This document shows positions 15,158 through 21,830 of a DNA stretch of 23,509 nucleotides, one piece after another. Under the pieces are notes generated by a model that made no database searches, was not told where the DNA came from, and worked only from the letters and a program-made list of their open reading frames with translations. Position numbers and translations under genes: made by a program. This DNA comes from JAWPMV01 sp038527215 (GTDB taxonomy: Bacteria > Bacteroidota > Bacteroidia > J057). Within the stretch, counting starts at the first letter, position 1; each line of letters starts with the position of its first letter. Location: NCBI GenBank assembly GCA_038527215.1, contig JBCBGC010000133.1:1-23509 (forward strand), given 5' to 3'.

Positions 15158-15176
15158 CGGTATCAGAATCCTTACC

Positions 15177-15206
15177 AAAGGCCGGGGCTTGCCCTGGCCT
15201 TTTTTT
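15177..15206 (+). terminator. intrinsic terminator of the SPFH gene
   Basis: AAAGGCCGGGGC and GCCCTGGCCTTT form a stem with one G-T pair and a TT loop (15177-15202), followed by TTTT. It begins 20 bases after the stop codon. On the minus strand it lies just past the end of the Nudix gene and could serve both directions, since an A-run precedes the stem. Confidence 0.8.
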
Positions 15207-15217
15207 ATAAGCAGGCA

Positions 15218-15709
15218 TTAAGCCTCCAGCAAGTCCCGCCCCTCGATCTCTTCCCGCATGCTCAACAATTGCAGGTCTGCGTCAAAAGTGGCGGTGAACA
15301 TAAAGGGGCGGTTGCGGAGTAAATAATCATAGATATGCCAGTCAGTAACCGGGGTAGGCACCTTGAGCAGGTCTTTTTGATGCACCCATAAGAGTTCTCC
15401 CTCATCACAAGGAGGAGGCGTCTGGTAGGGAATCTCGGCTACATAAATCAGGCAATTCCAGTTGTAGTTGGTGGGAGAGGTTTCTACCAGAGAGCCGATA
15501 TAGCGATAGGCAGGAATGTCCAGGCCGGTCTCTTCTTTGGTTTCCCTAACCGCTGCGGTATGTGGGTCCTCATGGGGCTCCAGTTTGCCACCGATGGGGG
15601 TAATTTTGCCCTGATGCGGATTTTTTTTGCGCTTCAACAGGAGAAACCAGAAACCAGACCGGAGCACACACATCACGGCTTGCCGTTTGATGCCAGGATT
15701 GACTTCCAT
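15218..15709 (-). CDS. Nudix hydrolase (8-oxo-dGTP diphosphatase-like)
   Basis: 163 residues. A complete Nudix box GX5EX7REUXEEXGU runs from Gly41 to Leu63 (GGKLEPHEDPHTAAVRETKEETGL), so the metal-dependent pyrophosphohydrolase should be active. The start MEVNPGIKRQAVMCVLRSGFWFLLLKRKK and the downstream ETSPTNYNWNCLIYVAEI resemble the MutT/MTH1-like group that cleans oxidised nucleotides, although Nudix substrates are hard to read from sequence. It is the last gene of a five-gene minus-strand operon: its ATG at 15709 directly abuts the TAA of the VOC gene (TAAATG), so translation is likely coupled. Confidence 0.88.
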   Translation of the reverse strand: MEVNPGIKRQAVMCVLRSGFWFLLLKRKKNPHQGKITPIGGKLEPHEDPHTAAVRETKEETGLDIPAYRYIGSLVETSPTNYNWNCLIYVAEIPYQTPPPCDEGELLWVHQKDLLKVPTPVTDWHIYDYLLRNRPFMFTATFDADLQLLSMREEIEGRDLLEA

Positions 15710-16183
15710 TTATTCCAACTTAAAGGCGGGGTTAAAGATCAGGCCGACCACATTGCCCCAGGGGTCTTTGACGGTGGCCACCATGAGCGGGCCGCCTACG
15801 CTGTGGGGAGCCTCATATTCAGTGGCTCCCAGCGAAATCAGGTGATCGTATACTTTCTGGATTTCTTCCACCCCCCAATAGGAGAGGACGTTGTCCCCTC
15901 TTTGCTGCGGACCTTCCCCTTCTTCAGGTAACAGCCCCAATTCATAGCCGCCAATGTTGAAGCCTACATAAAAGGGCTCATCAAAATAAGGGGCCTTGTC
16001 AAAGGCTTTGCTGTACCAGGCCTTGGCTTCGGTCAAGTCAGGTACGCGGTAAATGGTAGTCCGTAGTCCTAGCATAGGCGTAGAGGATTGGGTGGAATCA
16101 GCAGGGGTCTGCGCCGGCAATATCGCCGTACTGAGGCAAATAAGGATAGCAAGGAGGAAGAAGGAAAGGCCTTTTCCAGTCAT
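15710..16183 (-). CDS. exported VOC-family (glyoxalase/bleomycin-resistance fold) protein
   Basis: 157 residues from the ATG at 16183, chosen because it starts a normal signal peptide (MTGKGLSFFLLAILICLSTA, ending ILPAQ). A TTG nine bases upstream is less likely. The mature part is a single vicinal-oxygen-chelate domain: LRTTIYRVPDLTEAKAWYSKAF, YVGFNIGGYELGLLPEE, LSYWGVEEIQKVYDHLISLGA and VKDPWGNVVGLIFNP. Export is unusual, because most VOC proteins are cytoplasmic. It begins 13 bp after the pentapeptide gene and abuts the Nudix gene. The reaction is unknown; possibilities are glyoxalase-like chemistry or sequestration of a small molecule. Confidence 0.85.
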   Translation of the reverse strand: MTGKGLSFFLLAILICLSTAILPAQTPADSTQSSTPMLGLRTTIYRVPDLTEAKAWYSKAFDKAPYFDEPFYVGFNIGGYELGLLPEEGEGPQQRGDNVLSYWGVEEIQKVYDHLISLGATEYEAPHSVGGPLMVATVKDPWGNVVGLIFNPAFKLE

Positions 16184-16196
16184 GGGCTTCAAAGGA

Positions 16197-16766
16197 TTAT
16201 TCTACTTCAATATTCAAAAAATCCAGGAAAATGGCAGCAGCTGGCAGGGAAAAGCGAGCTTGTTTGAGATGGTTGTCAAAAGGATCAAAGCGATAGCCAG
16301 TAGCGCCCCGGAAATCAGCCCGTTTGAGTTGGTTTCGCTCAAATACGCAATCAGCAAAGCTGGTATCCCGAAAAGAGGCTTCTTCCAGTTGGCATTCCAC
16401 AAAGGAGCTTTCCTTGAGGCTGCCGCCTTCCATCACAAAATCCGGGAGATTCATTTCTTCAAAGGTGCAGTAGGCCATTTCGCATTCCTGGAAGGTGTAC
16501 CGACTGGGCCCCGGTCCGGAAGCCGCAAAATTAACCCCCATGATTTTGGCCTGACGGAAGCTGAGCCCCTGGATTTTGCCATCGTAGATTTTTACCCCCG
16601 TCCAGTTGCATTCCTCAAACTCGCAGTCCCGAAAAATGCAATCGGTGAACTCCGCCTCGGTAAAGTCGCATTGGTAGAATACCGTGTCTTCGAATAACAC
16701 TTTGGTAAAATCCGTGCCGCGAAATGCCTCGCGTTTGATTTCTTCTTCGATGTATTCCTGTAGCAT
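16197..16766 (-). CDS. Qnr-like pentapeptide-repeat protein
   Basis: 189 residues from the ATG at 16766, two bases after the acetyltransferase stop; an ATG at 16784 (six residues more, 16-bp overlap) is the alternative. About 25 pentapeptide units with Phe/Leu at the central position run from FRGTD to FRGAT, interrupted by a loop (AASGPGPSRYT) near the middle. They predict a right-handed quadrilateral beta-helix that mimics B-form DNA. The ending RFDPFDNHLKQARFSLPAAAIFLDFL resembles the C-terminal dimerisation helix of Qnr/McbG-type gyrase-protection proteins, where a DP..N.LK.A.FSLPEA pattern recurs. A gyrase/topoisomerase-protecting role is therefore plausible but not shown. Confidence 0.85.
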   Translation of the reverse strand: MLQEYIEEEIKREAFRGTDFTKVLFEDTVFYQCDFTEAEFTDCIFRDCEFEECNWTGVKIYDGKIQGLSFRQAKIMGVNFAASGPGPSRYTFQECEMAYCTFEEMNLPDFVMEGGSLKESSFVECQLEEASFRDTSFADCVFERNQLKRADFRGATGYRFDPFDNHLKQARFSLPAAAIFLDFLNIEVE

Positions 16767-16768
16767 GG

Positions 16769-17212
16769 CTATAATTTTTCCCATTCCCAGACGGGTCCAT
16801 CTTCCGGATCTATGACTTCTCCCAGCAGTTGATAGCCGTTTTTTCTCAAAATCGCCGTAGAGGCATTTTCCTCCATCAGGGTTCGGGCGGTGAGGCGCAC
16901 TTTTTGTCCAGCCTCTTGCCCTATCTGGGTCAGCAGCCGCGCCATTTCTGTCCCGATGCCCTGACCTTCGAATTCCGGAAAGGTAAAATAGGCGATTTCT
17001 ACCTTGCCTTCCCGGGGTGGGCCTTTGAAGCTGCAGGTGCCTACTGCCTGGTCTCCCCGGATAGCGATATACCCGATCCAGGGCGGTGCGTAGCCCACCT
17101 GTTGATAAAAGGATTGTTGCATGGGGAAGATTTCCCTCAGCATGTCATGGGCTGCCCATTCGGGGGGCAGCTGATCTTCCATGGGTAAAAGACGGAGAAG
17201 CGGACTACTCAT
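16769..17212 (-). CDS. GNAT-family N-acetyltransferase
   Basis: 147 residues. The acetyl-CoA-binding region is AYFTFPEFEGQGIGTEMARLL (motif A, with the Q/R-x-x-G-x-G/A loop as EGQGIG), followed by ENASTAILRKNGYQLLGEV (motif B) and a VWEWEKL end typical of the family. The N-terminal part with MQQSFYQQVGYAPPWIGYIA is variable and gives no clear substrate. It overlaps the upstream ABM gene by 8 bp (ATGAGTAG), and the pentapeptide gene follows within two bases. Substrate unknown; it may acetylate a small toxic amine or a protein. Confidence 0.87.
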   Translation of the reverse strand: MSSPLLRLLPMEDQLPPEWAAHDMLREIFPMQQSFYQQVGYAPPWIGYIAIRGDQAVGTCSFKGPPREGKVEIAYFTFPEFEGQGIGTEMARLLTQIGQEAGQKVRLTARTLMEENASTAILRKNGYQLLGEVIDPEDGPVWEWEKL

Positions 17213-17495
17213 GGTTTACCGCGTTCATTCTACGTAGTTTAAAGTCAGTAATCATGCCCTTAGTGGCAACCCGATAGGCCTCTATATGAGCACTTTTGCT
17301 ATGGGCCAGCAAATGCTCAGCTGATTCCCAGTTTTCATAAAATACAAAATGGGTAGGATCTTCCAGGTCCTGGTGGAGGTCATAATTGATGCAACCAGCC
17401 TCTTGTCGGGTAGGGGCCAGGAGCTTGATCAATTCGGATGTGACAAAAGGCAAGTGTTCGGCTTCGACGGTGAAGGTTACAACGATGGTTAGCAT
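17205..17495 (-). CDS. antibiotic-biosynthesis-monooxygenase (ABM) domain protein
   Basis: 96 residues, a single dimeric alpha+beta ABM domain: MLTIVVTFTVEAEHLPFVTS, EAGCINYDLHQDLEDPTHFVFYENWESAEHLLAHSKSAHI. This is the pattern of YgiN-like quinol monooxygenases, which act on quinones without cofactor. It is the first gene of the five-gene minus-strand operon and overlaps the acetyltransferase start by 8 bp. No clear -7 element was found in the AT-rich region upstream of 17495. Confidence 0.88.
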   Translation of the reverse strand: MLTIVVTFTVEAEHLPFVTSELIKLLAPTRQEAGCINYDLHQDLEDPTHFVFYENWESAEHLLAHSKSAHIEAYRVATKGMITDFKLRRMNAVNHE

Positions 17496-17529
17496 AGGTT
17501 GAAGGATATTGTTGAGGGCAAATAATCAC

Positions 17530-17576
17530 GCTTTTTTCAGAATCGCAACCTTGGGCAGGAAGCTTTTTTCAGAACC
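17530..17576. repeat. pair of 15-bp direct repeats upstream of the ABM operon
   Basis: GCTTTTTTCAGAATC at 17530-17544 and GCTTTTTTCAGAACC at 17562-17576 differ at one base. Their starts are 32 bp apart, about three DNA turns, so a regulator could bind both on one face. They lie 35-81 bp upstream of the ABM start codon. Confidence 0.45.
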
Positions 17577-17737
17577 AAAAACACCCCTTAAGTAGAGCAG
17601 AAAAAAAGACGAAATGAAGGAGATGGGATGGAAAAAATCTACAGATAGAACTTTTCCAATACGTAAAAACATCCCTTCGGGCTTCGTATTGTCGGTTTTT
17701 ATGAAAAATATTTCTATTCAGGAATTGGAATTTTTTA

Positions 17738-17767
17738 TTGCGAATAAAGAATAATTCCATATCTTAC
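17738..17767 (+). promoter_or_regulatory. promoter candidate of the subtilase gene
   Basis: ATTG ending at 17740, then 19 bases, then TATCTTAC at 17760-17767 (six of eight positions of TAnnTTTG). The spacing is that expected for the Bacteroidota housekeeping sigma factor. It implies a leader of about 35 nt before the ATG at 17807. Confidence 0.45.
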
Positions 17768-17806
17768 TTTTTTGCTTGTTAATCCAATTATCTCACTACT
17801 ACCACT

Positions 17807-19387
17807 ATGCGCACGCTAGGAATCTCTCTGTGCCTGAGCTGCCTGCTATGGCTCAGCGCATGTACCCCGTCGGCTCTGGATGTCCCTTCCCCTGCCTTTG
17901 AAGCAGATCTGAGCCTGACCACACCCTTTGAAAAATATGATGGCCGTGATGCCCTGCAACGAACCACCATTGACCGGGTGGTTTGGGAACAGATTTTTGC
18001 CTACGGACCCTTTCGTTGGGAAAATGCGGATGATTACCTCCTCTGGAGTGCGGTGATCAATTCCGATTCTATCGTATCCCTGGGCTACCAACCGCAAGGC
18101 TATGCCAATCTGGACGAGACCATCCATCTGGTGGATGTCAACAGCAAGCCCTGGAAAACCACCCGGGAAGCCTTGCTTGATTTTATTGTAACTGAAGAAA
18201 ATCGAGATCGGGTAGGAGCGCCCCTCACGCTAGAAGACATTCAGGCTTTTGGGGAAAAGGAATTGCCTTACCTCAATGTCAAAATCTCCTCCTTTAATAC
18301 CTTGGCTCAGTTGCGCCGCATGAAGGTAGTTCGCTACCTGGACCCGATGGGCTACGGCATCGAACCGGATGTAGACCACACCCGCTCCAACTCAGGATGT
18401 GGCGGAGGAGCCGCCTCTAACCTGACCTCCGCAGACTACAATACCGTATCCCCTAATGCTAAAGCCAGCTGGCATTATGACGAGCACGGTATCCGTACGG
18501 CCTGGAATACCAGTACCGGGGATAATATCACCGTAGGGGTGATCGATACCGGGATTTCCCCTAACCAAAACAAACTCAACAGCAACTTCTCTTCCGGCCA
18601 GTCTACCGGGCGCTTCCGCGATAAGCTGGGGACCTTTGTGACCGGCTGGTGGTGGTGGGCCTCTATTGACGGACCCGATGATGATTGCGGCCATGGCACC
18701 AACATGGCGGGCATGGTCTCTGCTCCCCGAACCAGCTCGGGTACTACCGTAGGCGTGGCCTATAAATCTAACCTGGTTAGCATTCGCGGAACCGATGACG
18801 TCATCATCAACGAATCCAGAGAAAAAGACGGGGTTTCTGACGCCTATGTGATCCTTGGGAACCGTTCTGACGTAAAAGTCATTTCCATGTCTCTGGGAGA
18901 TATTTTCTACAGCGGACAGGTGGCTGATGCCGTCAAGTATGCTTACAACAAAGGCAAGCTGATTTTCAGCGCTGCGGGTACCTCCCTGACCTGGACCTCC
19001 TGGTGGGGCGTGATCTTTCCTGCCACCATGAGCCAAACCGTAGCCGTAACCGGCGTACAGACCGGGCTACCTTTGAAAAAATGTGATACCTGCCACGATG
19101 GATCAGCGGTTGACTTTGTCGTAGTCATGCAGGACCGGAATAATACCAGCCGGACCGCCATCACCTTGCATACTTCCGGCAATACGCCTGCCCGAAGTGG
19201 GGGATCTTCTATTGCCACCGCGACGATGGCGGGCATGGCTGCCCTGGTCTGGGGCAAAAATACCAGCCAAAGCCGGAGTCAAGTCCTTCAGGAACTGAAA
19301 AACGCGGCTTCCATTTATCCAGCCAGAGACGGAAACTTTGGATGGGGACTGGTCAACGCAGCTGCAGCCGTAGCAGCGGTTCAATAG
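17807..19387 (+). CDS. subtilisin-like (S8) serine peptidase, lipoprotein
   Basis: 526 residues. A type-II signal peptide has a classical lipobox WLSAC with Cys19, so the protein should be membrane-anchored outside the cytoplasm. A pro-region of about 200 residues precedes the catalytic domain (about 220-526). The triad is present: Asp247 in VGVIDTGIS, His296 in DDCGHGTNMAGMV, Ser468 in SGGSSIATATMAGMAAL. The position of the oxyanion-hole Asn (normally AAGN) reads AAGTS with Thr392, a departure from subtilisin that may lower or alter activity. A WWWWAS run at 281 and four Cys in the catalytic part (198, 294, 426, 429) are further unusual points. It is a single-gene unit with its own terminator. 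Substrate unknown. Confidence 0.9.
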   Translation: MRTLGISLCLSCLLWLSACTPSALDVPSPAFEADLSLTTPFEKYDGRDALQRTTIDRVVWEQIFAYGPFRWENADDYLLWSAVINSDSIVSLGYQPQGYANLDETIHLVDVNSKPWKTTREALLDFIVTEENRDRVGAPLTLEDIQAFGEKELPYLNVKISSFNTLAQLRRMKVVRYLDPMGYGIEPDVDHTRSNSGCGGGAASNLTSADYNTVSPNAKASWHYDEHGIRTAWNTSTGDNITVGVIDTGISPNQNKLNSNFSSGQSTGRFRDKLGTFVTGWWWWASIDGPDDDCGHGTNMAGMVSAPRTSSGTTVGVAYKSNLVSIRGTDDVIINESREKDGVSDAYVILGNRSDVKVISMSLGDIFYSGQVADAVKYAYNKGKLIFSAAGTSLTWTSWWGVIFPATMSQTVAVTGVQTGLPLKKCDTCHDGSAVDFVVVMQDRNNTSRTAITLHTSGNTPARSGGSSIATATMAGMAALVWGKNTSQSRSQVLQELKNAASIYPARDGNFGWGLVNAAAAVAAVQ

Positions 19388-19440
19388 CACCTACTTCTTC
19401 TGCACCCTTCCGGGTGAGTAAGCACGCTCATAGAAGTTCC

Positions 19441-19472
19441 GGGACCAGGCTTTGCCTGGTCCCTATTTTTTT
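19441..19472 (+). terminator. strong intrinsic terminator after the subtilase gene
   Basis: GGGACCAGGC and GCCTGGTCCC form a perfect 10-bp stem with a TTT loop (19441-19463), followed by TATTTTTTT. It starts 53 bases after the stop codon at 19387 and 63 bases before the next gene. Confidence 0.92.
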
Positions 19473-19503
19473 ACATTTTGGGCGCTCACTTTAAGTCTAT
19501 TTC

Positions 19504-19944
19504 ATGCCTACCTCCGCCGCCGCTCAACAGATTGCTGATCAAATGATGGAAAAGGATGCCTTTAGCCAGTGGCTGGGGATTGACATCCTGGAAATGAATG
19601 TGGGCTTTTGTCGGGCGGAGATGAGGGTGCGCCCGGAAATGCTCAATGGCTTTGGCATTGCCCATGGGGCGATCACCTTCGCCCTGGCAGATAGCGTTTT
19701 TGCTTTTGCCTCCAACAGCCAGGGTCGACATGCGGTTTCCATCGAAACCAGTATTTCCCACACCAAATCCCTGCAGGCCGGTGAGAAAATAACCGCCACG
19801 GCCCAAGAAGAGCATTTGGCTTATAAAACGGGCATTTATACCGTAGAGGTAACCAATGAAGCCGGAGAAAAAGTGGCCCTATTTAAAGGTACGGTTTACC
19901 GCAGCAGCAAGGAATGGGAGACGAATAAGGGAATGGATTCATGA
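19504..19944 (+). CDS. paaI: PaaI-family hotdog thioesterase
   Basis: 146 residues, a single hotdog domain. MLNGFGIAHGAITFALADSVFAFASNSQG (about 48-76) matches the PaaI signature closely, including the His-Gly and the catalytic Asp of LADSVFA. It is followed by VSIETSISHTKSLQAGEKITATAQEEH and GIYTVEVTNEAGEKVALFKGTVYR. PaaI hydrolyses hydroxyphenylacetyl-CoA and related ring-hydroxylated CoA thioesters, and usually travels with phenylacetate genes, which are absent here. The symbol is therefore a family call and the real substrate may differ. The second thioesterase gene is 84 bp downstream on the same strand. Confidence 0.82.
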   Translation: MPTSAAAQQIADQMMEKDAFSQWLGIDILEMNVGFCRAEMRVRPEMLNGFGIAHGAITFALADSVFAFASNSQGRHAVSIETSISHTKSLQAGEKITATAQEEHLAYKTGIYTVEVTNEAGEKVALFKGTVYRSSKEWETNKGMDS

Positions 19945-19960
19945 TTCCATAGGCCCTTTA

Positions 19961-19988
19961 CCGCAGTTGCAAACTCCGGCTACGACCT
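19961..19988 (-). repeat. REP-like palindromic repeat, copy 3 (inverted)
   Basis: On the minus strand this is the same 28-bp unit as at 5654-5681 and 5699-5726 with two changes (positions 5 and 13), one of which breaks a base pair of the palindrome (CCGGAGTT against AACTGCGG). It lies more than 14 kb from the other copies, between the two thioesterase genes, so the element is dispersed in this genome. Confidence 0.72.
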
Positions 19989-20023
19989 CTCACCTCTCAC
20001 TTCTCACCTCTCACTTCTCACCT
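19989..20023 (+). repeat. tandem 7-bp repeat (CTCACCT/CTCACTT), five units
   Basis: Units alternate CTCACCT, CTCACTT, CTCACCT, CTCACTT, CTCACCT and are followed by CTCCC. They end five bases before the ATG at 20029. The pyrimidine-rich array forms the whole ribosome-entry region of the downstream gene and follows directly on the palindromic repeat. Confidence 0.85.
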
Positions 20024-20028
20024 CTCCC

Positions 20029-20583
20029 ATGACCTCATCCACCTTCAAATCACCCGCGCAGTCCCGAGTTATCATCAGTGAACTGATGTTGCCTTCTCAT
20101 TCCAATTTCAGTGGAAAAATTCATGGAGGTTATATCCTCTCCCTGATGGATCAGATTGCTTTTGCCTGTGCTTCCAAGCATTCCGGAACCTATTGTGTGA
20201 CGGCCTCGGTAGACACGGTAGATTTTCTCAATCCCATCGAGATTGGAGAATTAGTTACCATGCGTGCTTCTGTCAATTATGTAGGCCGGACGTCGATGGT
20301 GGTGGGGATCCGCGTAGAGGCCGAGCATATCCAAACCGGTCAGATTAAGCATTGCAATTCTTCCTACTTTACCATGGTGGCTAAGAATGAGGAAGGGAAA
20401 AGTGTGATGGTTCCGGGACTTTGGTTGGAAAATGAAACCGACATTCGGCGCTTTTTGAAAAGCCTCAGACGGACCGAACAAAAGCGGCAGCAGCGGACCC
20501 AATTTAAAGAAGAGGTTTTTGAGGCGGAGGACCACCTGAGTTTACTGAAAGGACAGCGGGTATTGCTTCGGGAAGAATATTAA
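20029..20583 (+). CDS. acyl-CoA thioesterase (YciA/BACH-type hotdog)
   Basis: 184 residues. The hotdog domain (about 10-130) has SELMLPSHSNFSGKIHGGYILSLMDQIAFACASKHSG, in which Asn16-Phe17 and the IHGG...LMDQ helix carry the active site of the acyl-CoA hydrolase (ACOT/YciA) group, and VDTVDFLNPIEIGELVTMRASVNYVGRTSMVVGIRVEAE, which is also typical. A charged C-terminal extension of about 50 residues (RRFLKSLRRTEQKRQQRTQFKEE) makes it longer than YciA. It would release free fatty acids from acyl-CoA. The start codon is preceded by a 7-bp tandem repeat instead of any recognisable ribosome-binding site. Confidence 0.87.
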   Translation: MTSSTFKSPAQSRVIISELMLPSHSNFSGKIHGGYILSLMDQIAFACASKHSGTYCVTASVDTVDFLNPIEIGELVTMRASVNYVGRTSMVVGIRVEAEHIQTGQIKHCNSSYFTMVAKNEEGKSVMVPGLWLENETDIRRFLKSLRRTEQKRQQRTQFKEEVFEAEDHLSLLKGQRVLLREEY

Positions 20584-20586
20584 GGC

Positions 20587-21750
20587 TTATCCCTTTTTTT
20601 TCATCCGAACATATTCTACCACTTCCAGCCCAAAACCAGAAAGTCCCACGCGCTTGCCCTCATGGTTGGAGAGCAGGCGTAGTTTGCGAATGCCCAGATC
20701 ACGCATGATCTGCGCAGCCACTACCCAATTTCTTTTGATCATATCGCGTGGTGGAAAGAGGGCTTCACCGGGGGTGGCTTCAGCGGGATTTTGTTCAGAA
20801 ATTTGCTGCAGAACCTGGAGGAAGTTGTTGGGATGGGATTCTTCCTGAAGAAAAATCAGGACCCCTTTTCCTTCTTTGGCAATGCGCTTCATGGCCAGGG
20901 GGAAATCATAGCCCTGGGCGAGATAATTCATGATTTCATGGGTAAAACTCCCCGCATGAACCCGGGTAAGCACTGGCTCATCTTCCGCCCAGTCCCCTTT
21001 TTTCAAGGCTATATGGGCCTTGCCGGTGAGGCGATCTTTGAAGCCGATGACTTCAAAAGGACCAAAATGAGTGTCCAGGGTGACCCCTACCTCCTGGTCG
21101 ACCATTCGCTCATGCTGCATGCGGTAGGCAATCAGGTCCTCGATGCTGATGATCTTCATTTCATGCTTACGGGCGATTTCTACCAGTTCGGGCAGGCGGG
21201 CCATGGTCCCATCTGGATTGAGCACTTCGACGATGACGCCTGCGGGGTACAATCCAGCCATCCGGGCCAGGTCCACAGCGGCTTCTGTATGACCGGCCCG
21301 ACGAAGCACGCCGCCGTTTTTGGCCCTCAGAGGAAGGGTATGACCCGGCTTTTCAAAATCAGCCGCCCGTTTTTCTCCATTGACGATGGCCTGAATGGTA
21401 GCCGCTCTGGCCGTAGCGGAAGACCCGCGACCCATGCCTTCTCCCTTGACATTGAGGGAGACCGTAAAAGCCGTTTCATGGAGGTCGGTATTTTTTGTAA
21501 CCATCAGGGGCAGTTCCAACTCCTGGGCCCGATCTTCGGTAATGGGTACGCAGATCAAGCCTCTGCCTTCCTTCATCATAAAATTGATGACCTCTCCACT
21601 TACCTTTTCCGCCGCACACACAAAATCGCCTTCATTCTCGCGATCTTCATCGTCTACCACGATGATCATTTTGCCCGCCTGGATGTCAGCAATAGCTTCT
21701 TCTATGCTGTGGAGCTGAATATGGGTGGATGTTGATGAAGAAACGGCCAT
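20587..21750 (-). CDS. ribBA: 3,4-dihydroxy-2-butanone 4-phosphate synthase with degenerate GTP cyclohydrolase II domain
   Basis: 387 residues in the usual RibBA architecture. The N-terminal DHBP synthase domain (about 10-210) keeps VVDDEDRENEGDFVCAAEKV (31-50), PGHTLPLRAKNGG (H137), RAGHTEAAVDLARMAG (H154-T155) and VIVEVLNPDGTMARLPEL (E175). It should make dihydroxybutanone phosphate from ribulose 5-phosphate for riboflavin synthesis. The C-terminal GTP cyclohydrolase II domain (about 215-387) keeps the fold (FGPFEVIGFKDRLTGKAHIAL, TRVHAGSF, NWVVAAQIMRDLGI, LSNHEGKRVGLSGFGLEV). It has no cysteine at all, so the three zinc ligands are gone, and EGRGIGL is replaced by EESHPNN. GTP cyclohydrolase activity is therefore unlikely. 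The 3' end is tail to tail with the thioesterase gene, with a 3-bp gap. Confidence 0.92.
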   Translation of the reverse strand: MAVSSSTSTHIQLHSIEEAIADIQAGKMIIVVDDEDRENEGDFVCAAEKVSGEVINFMMKEGRGLICVPITEDRAQELELPLMVTKNTDLHETAFTVSLNVKGEGMGRGSSATARAATIQAIVNGEKRAADFEKPGHTLPLRAKNGGVLRRAGHTEAAVDLARMAGLYPAGVIVEVLNPDGTMARLPELVEIARKHEMKIISIEDLIAYRMQHERMVDQEVGVTLDTHFGPFEVIGFKDRLTGKAHIALKKGDWAEDEPVLTRVHAGSFTHEIMNYLAQGYDFPLAMKRIAKEGKGVLIFLQEESHPNNFLQVLQQISEQNPAEATPGEALFPPRDMIKRNWVVAAQIMRDLGIRKLRLLSNHEGKRVGLSGFGLEVVEYVRMKKKG

Positions 21751-21822
21751 TGGTTAATATATTTATGGATTAAACCTCTGGGTAGAGGAATAGTTTATGC
21801 TAAATTGAAAACGTTTTCATTT

Positions 21823-21830
21823 CAAAGGTA
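21823..21830 (-). promoter_or_regulatory. Bacteroidota-type -7 element of the ribBA-like gene
   Basis: On the minus strand this reads TACCTTTG, an exact match to TAnnTTTG, 72 bp upstream of the ATG at 21750. No TTTG is found at the expected -33 spacing. No FMN-riboswitch consensus is visible in the leader. Confidence 0.45.

Larger units (their letters stand above)
17496..17806. other. 311-bp divergent AT-rich intergenic region
   Basis: No gene is seen. It separates the minus-strand ABM operon from the plus-strand subtilase. It contains a 15-bp direct repeat GCTTTTTTCAGAA[TC]C (17530-17544 and 17562-17576, 32 bp apart) and a promoter candidate for the subtilase at 17738-17767. Its A/T content is clearly above that of the flanking genes. 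Confidence 0.5.

Noticed and set aside
18392..19036. 214-codon minus-strand open frame opposite the subtilase gene
   Set aside because: It covers the catalytic region of the subtilase on the other strand and has a His/Gly/Arg-rich composition typical of shadow frames.
20791..21735. 314-codon plus-strand open frame antisense to the ribBA-like gene
   Set aside because: It is the shadow of a well-conserved enzyme on the other strand and shows no domain or signal of its own.
20587..21750. Possible frameshift or pseudogene in the GTP cyclohydrolase II half
   Set aside because: The frame stays open to the normal C-terminus and most fold motifs persist, so the loss of the zinc ligands is by substitution, not by a broken gene.
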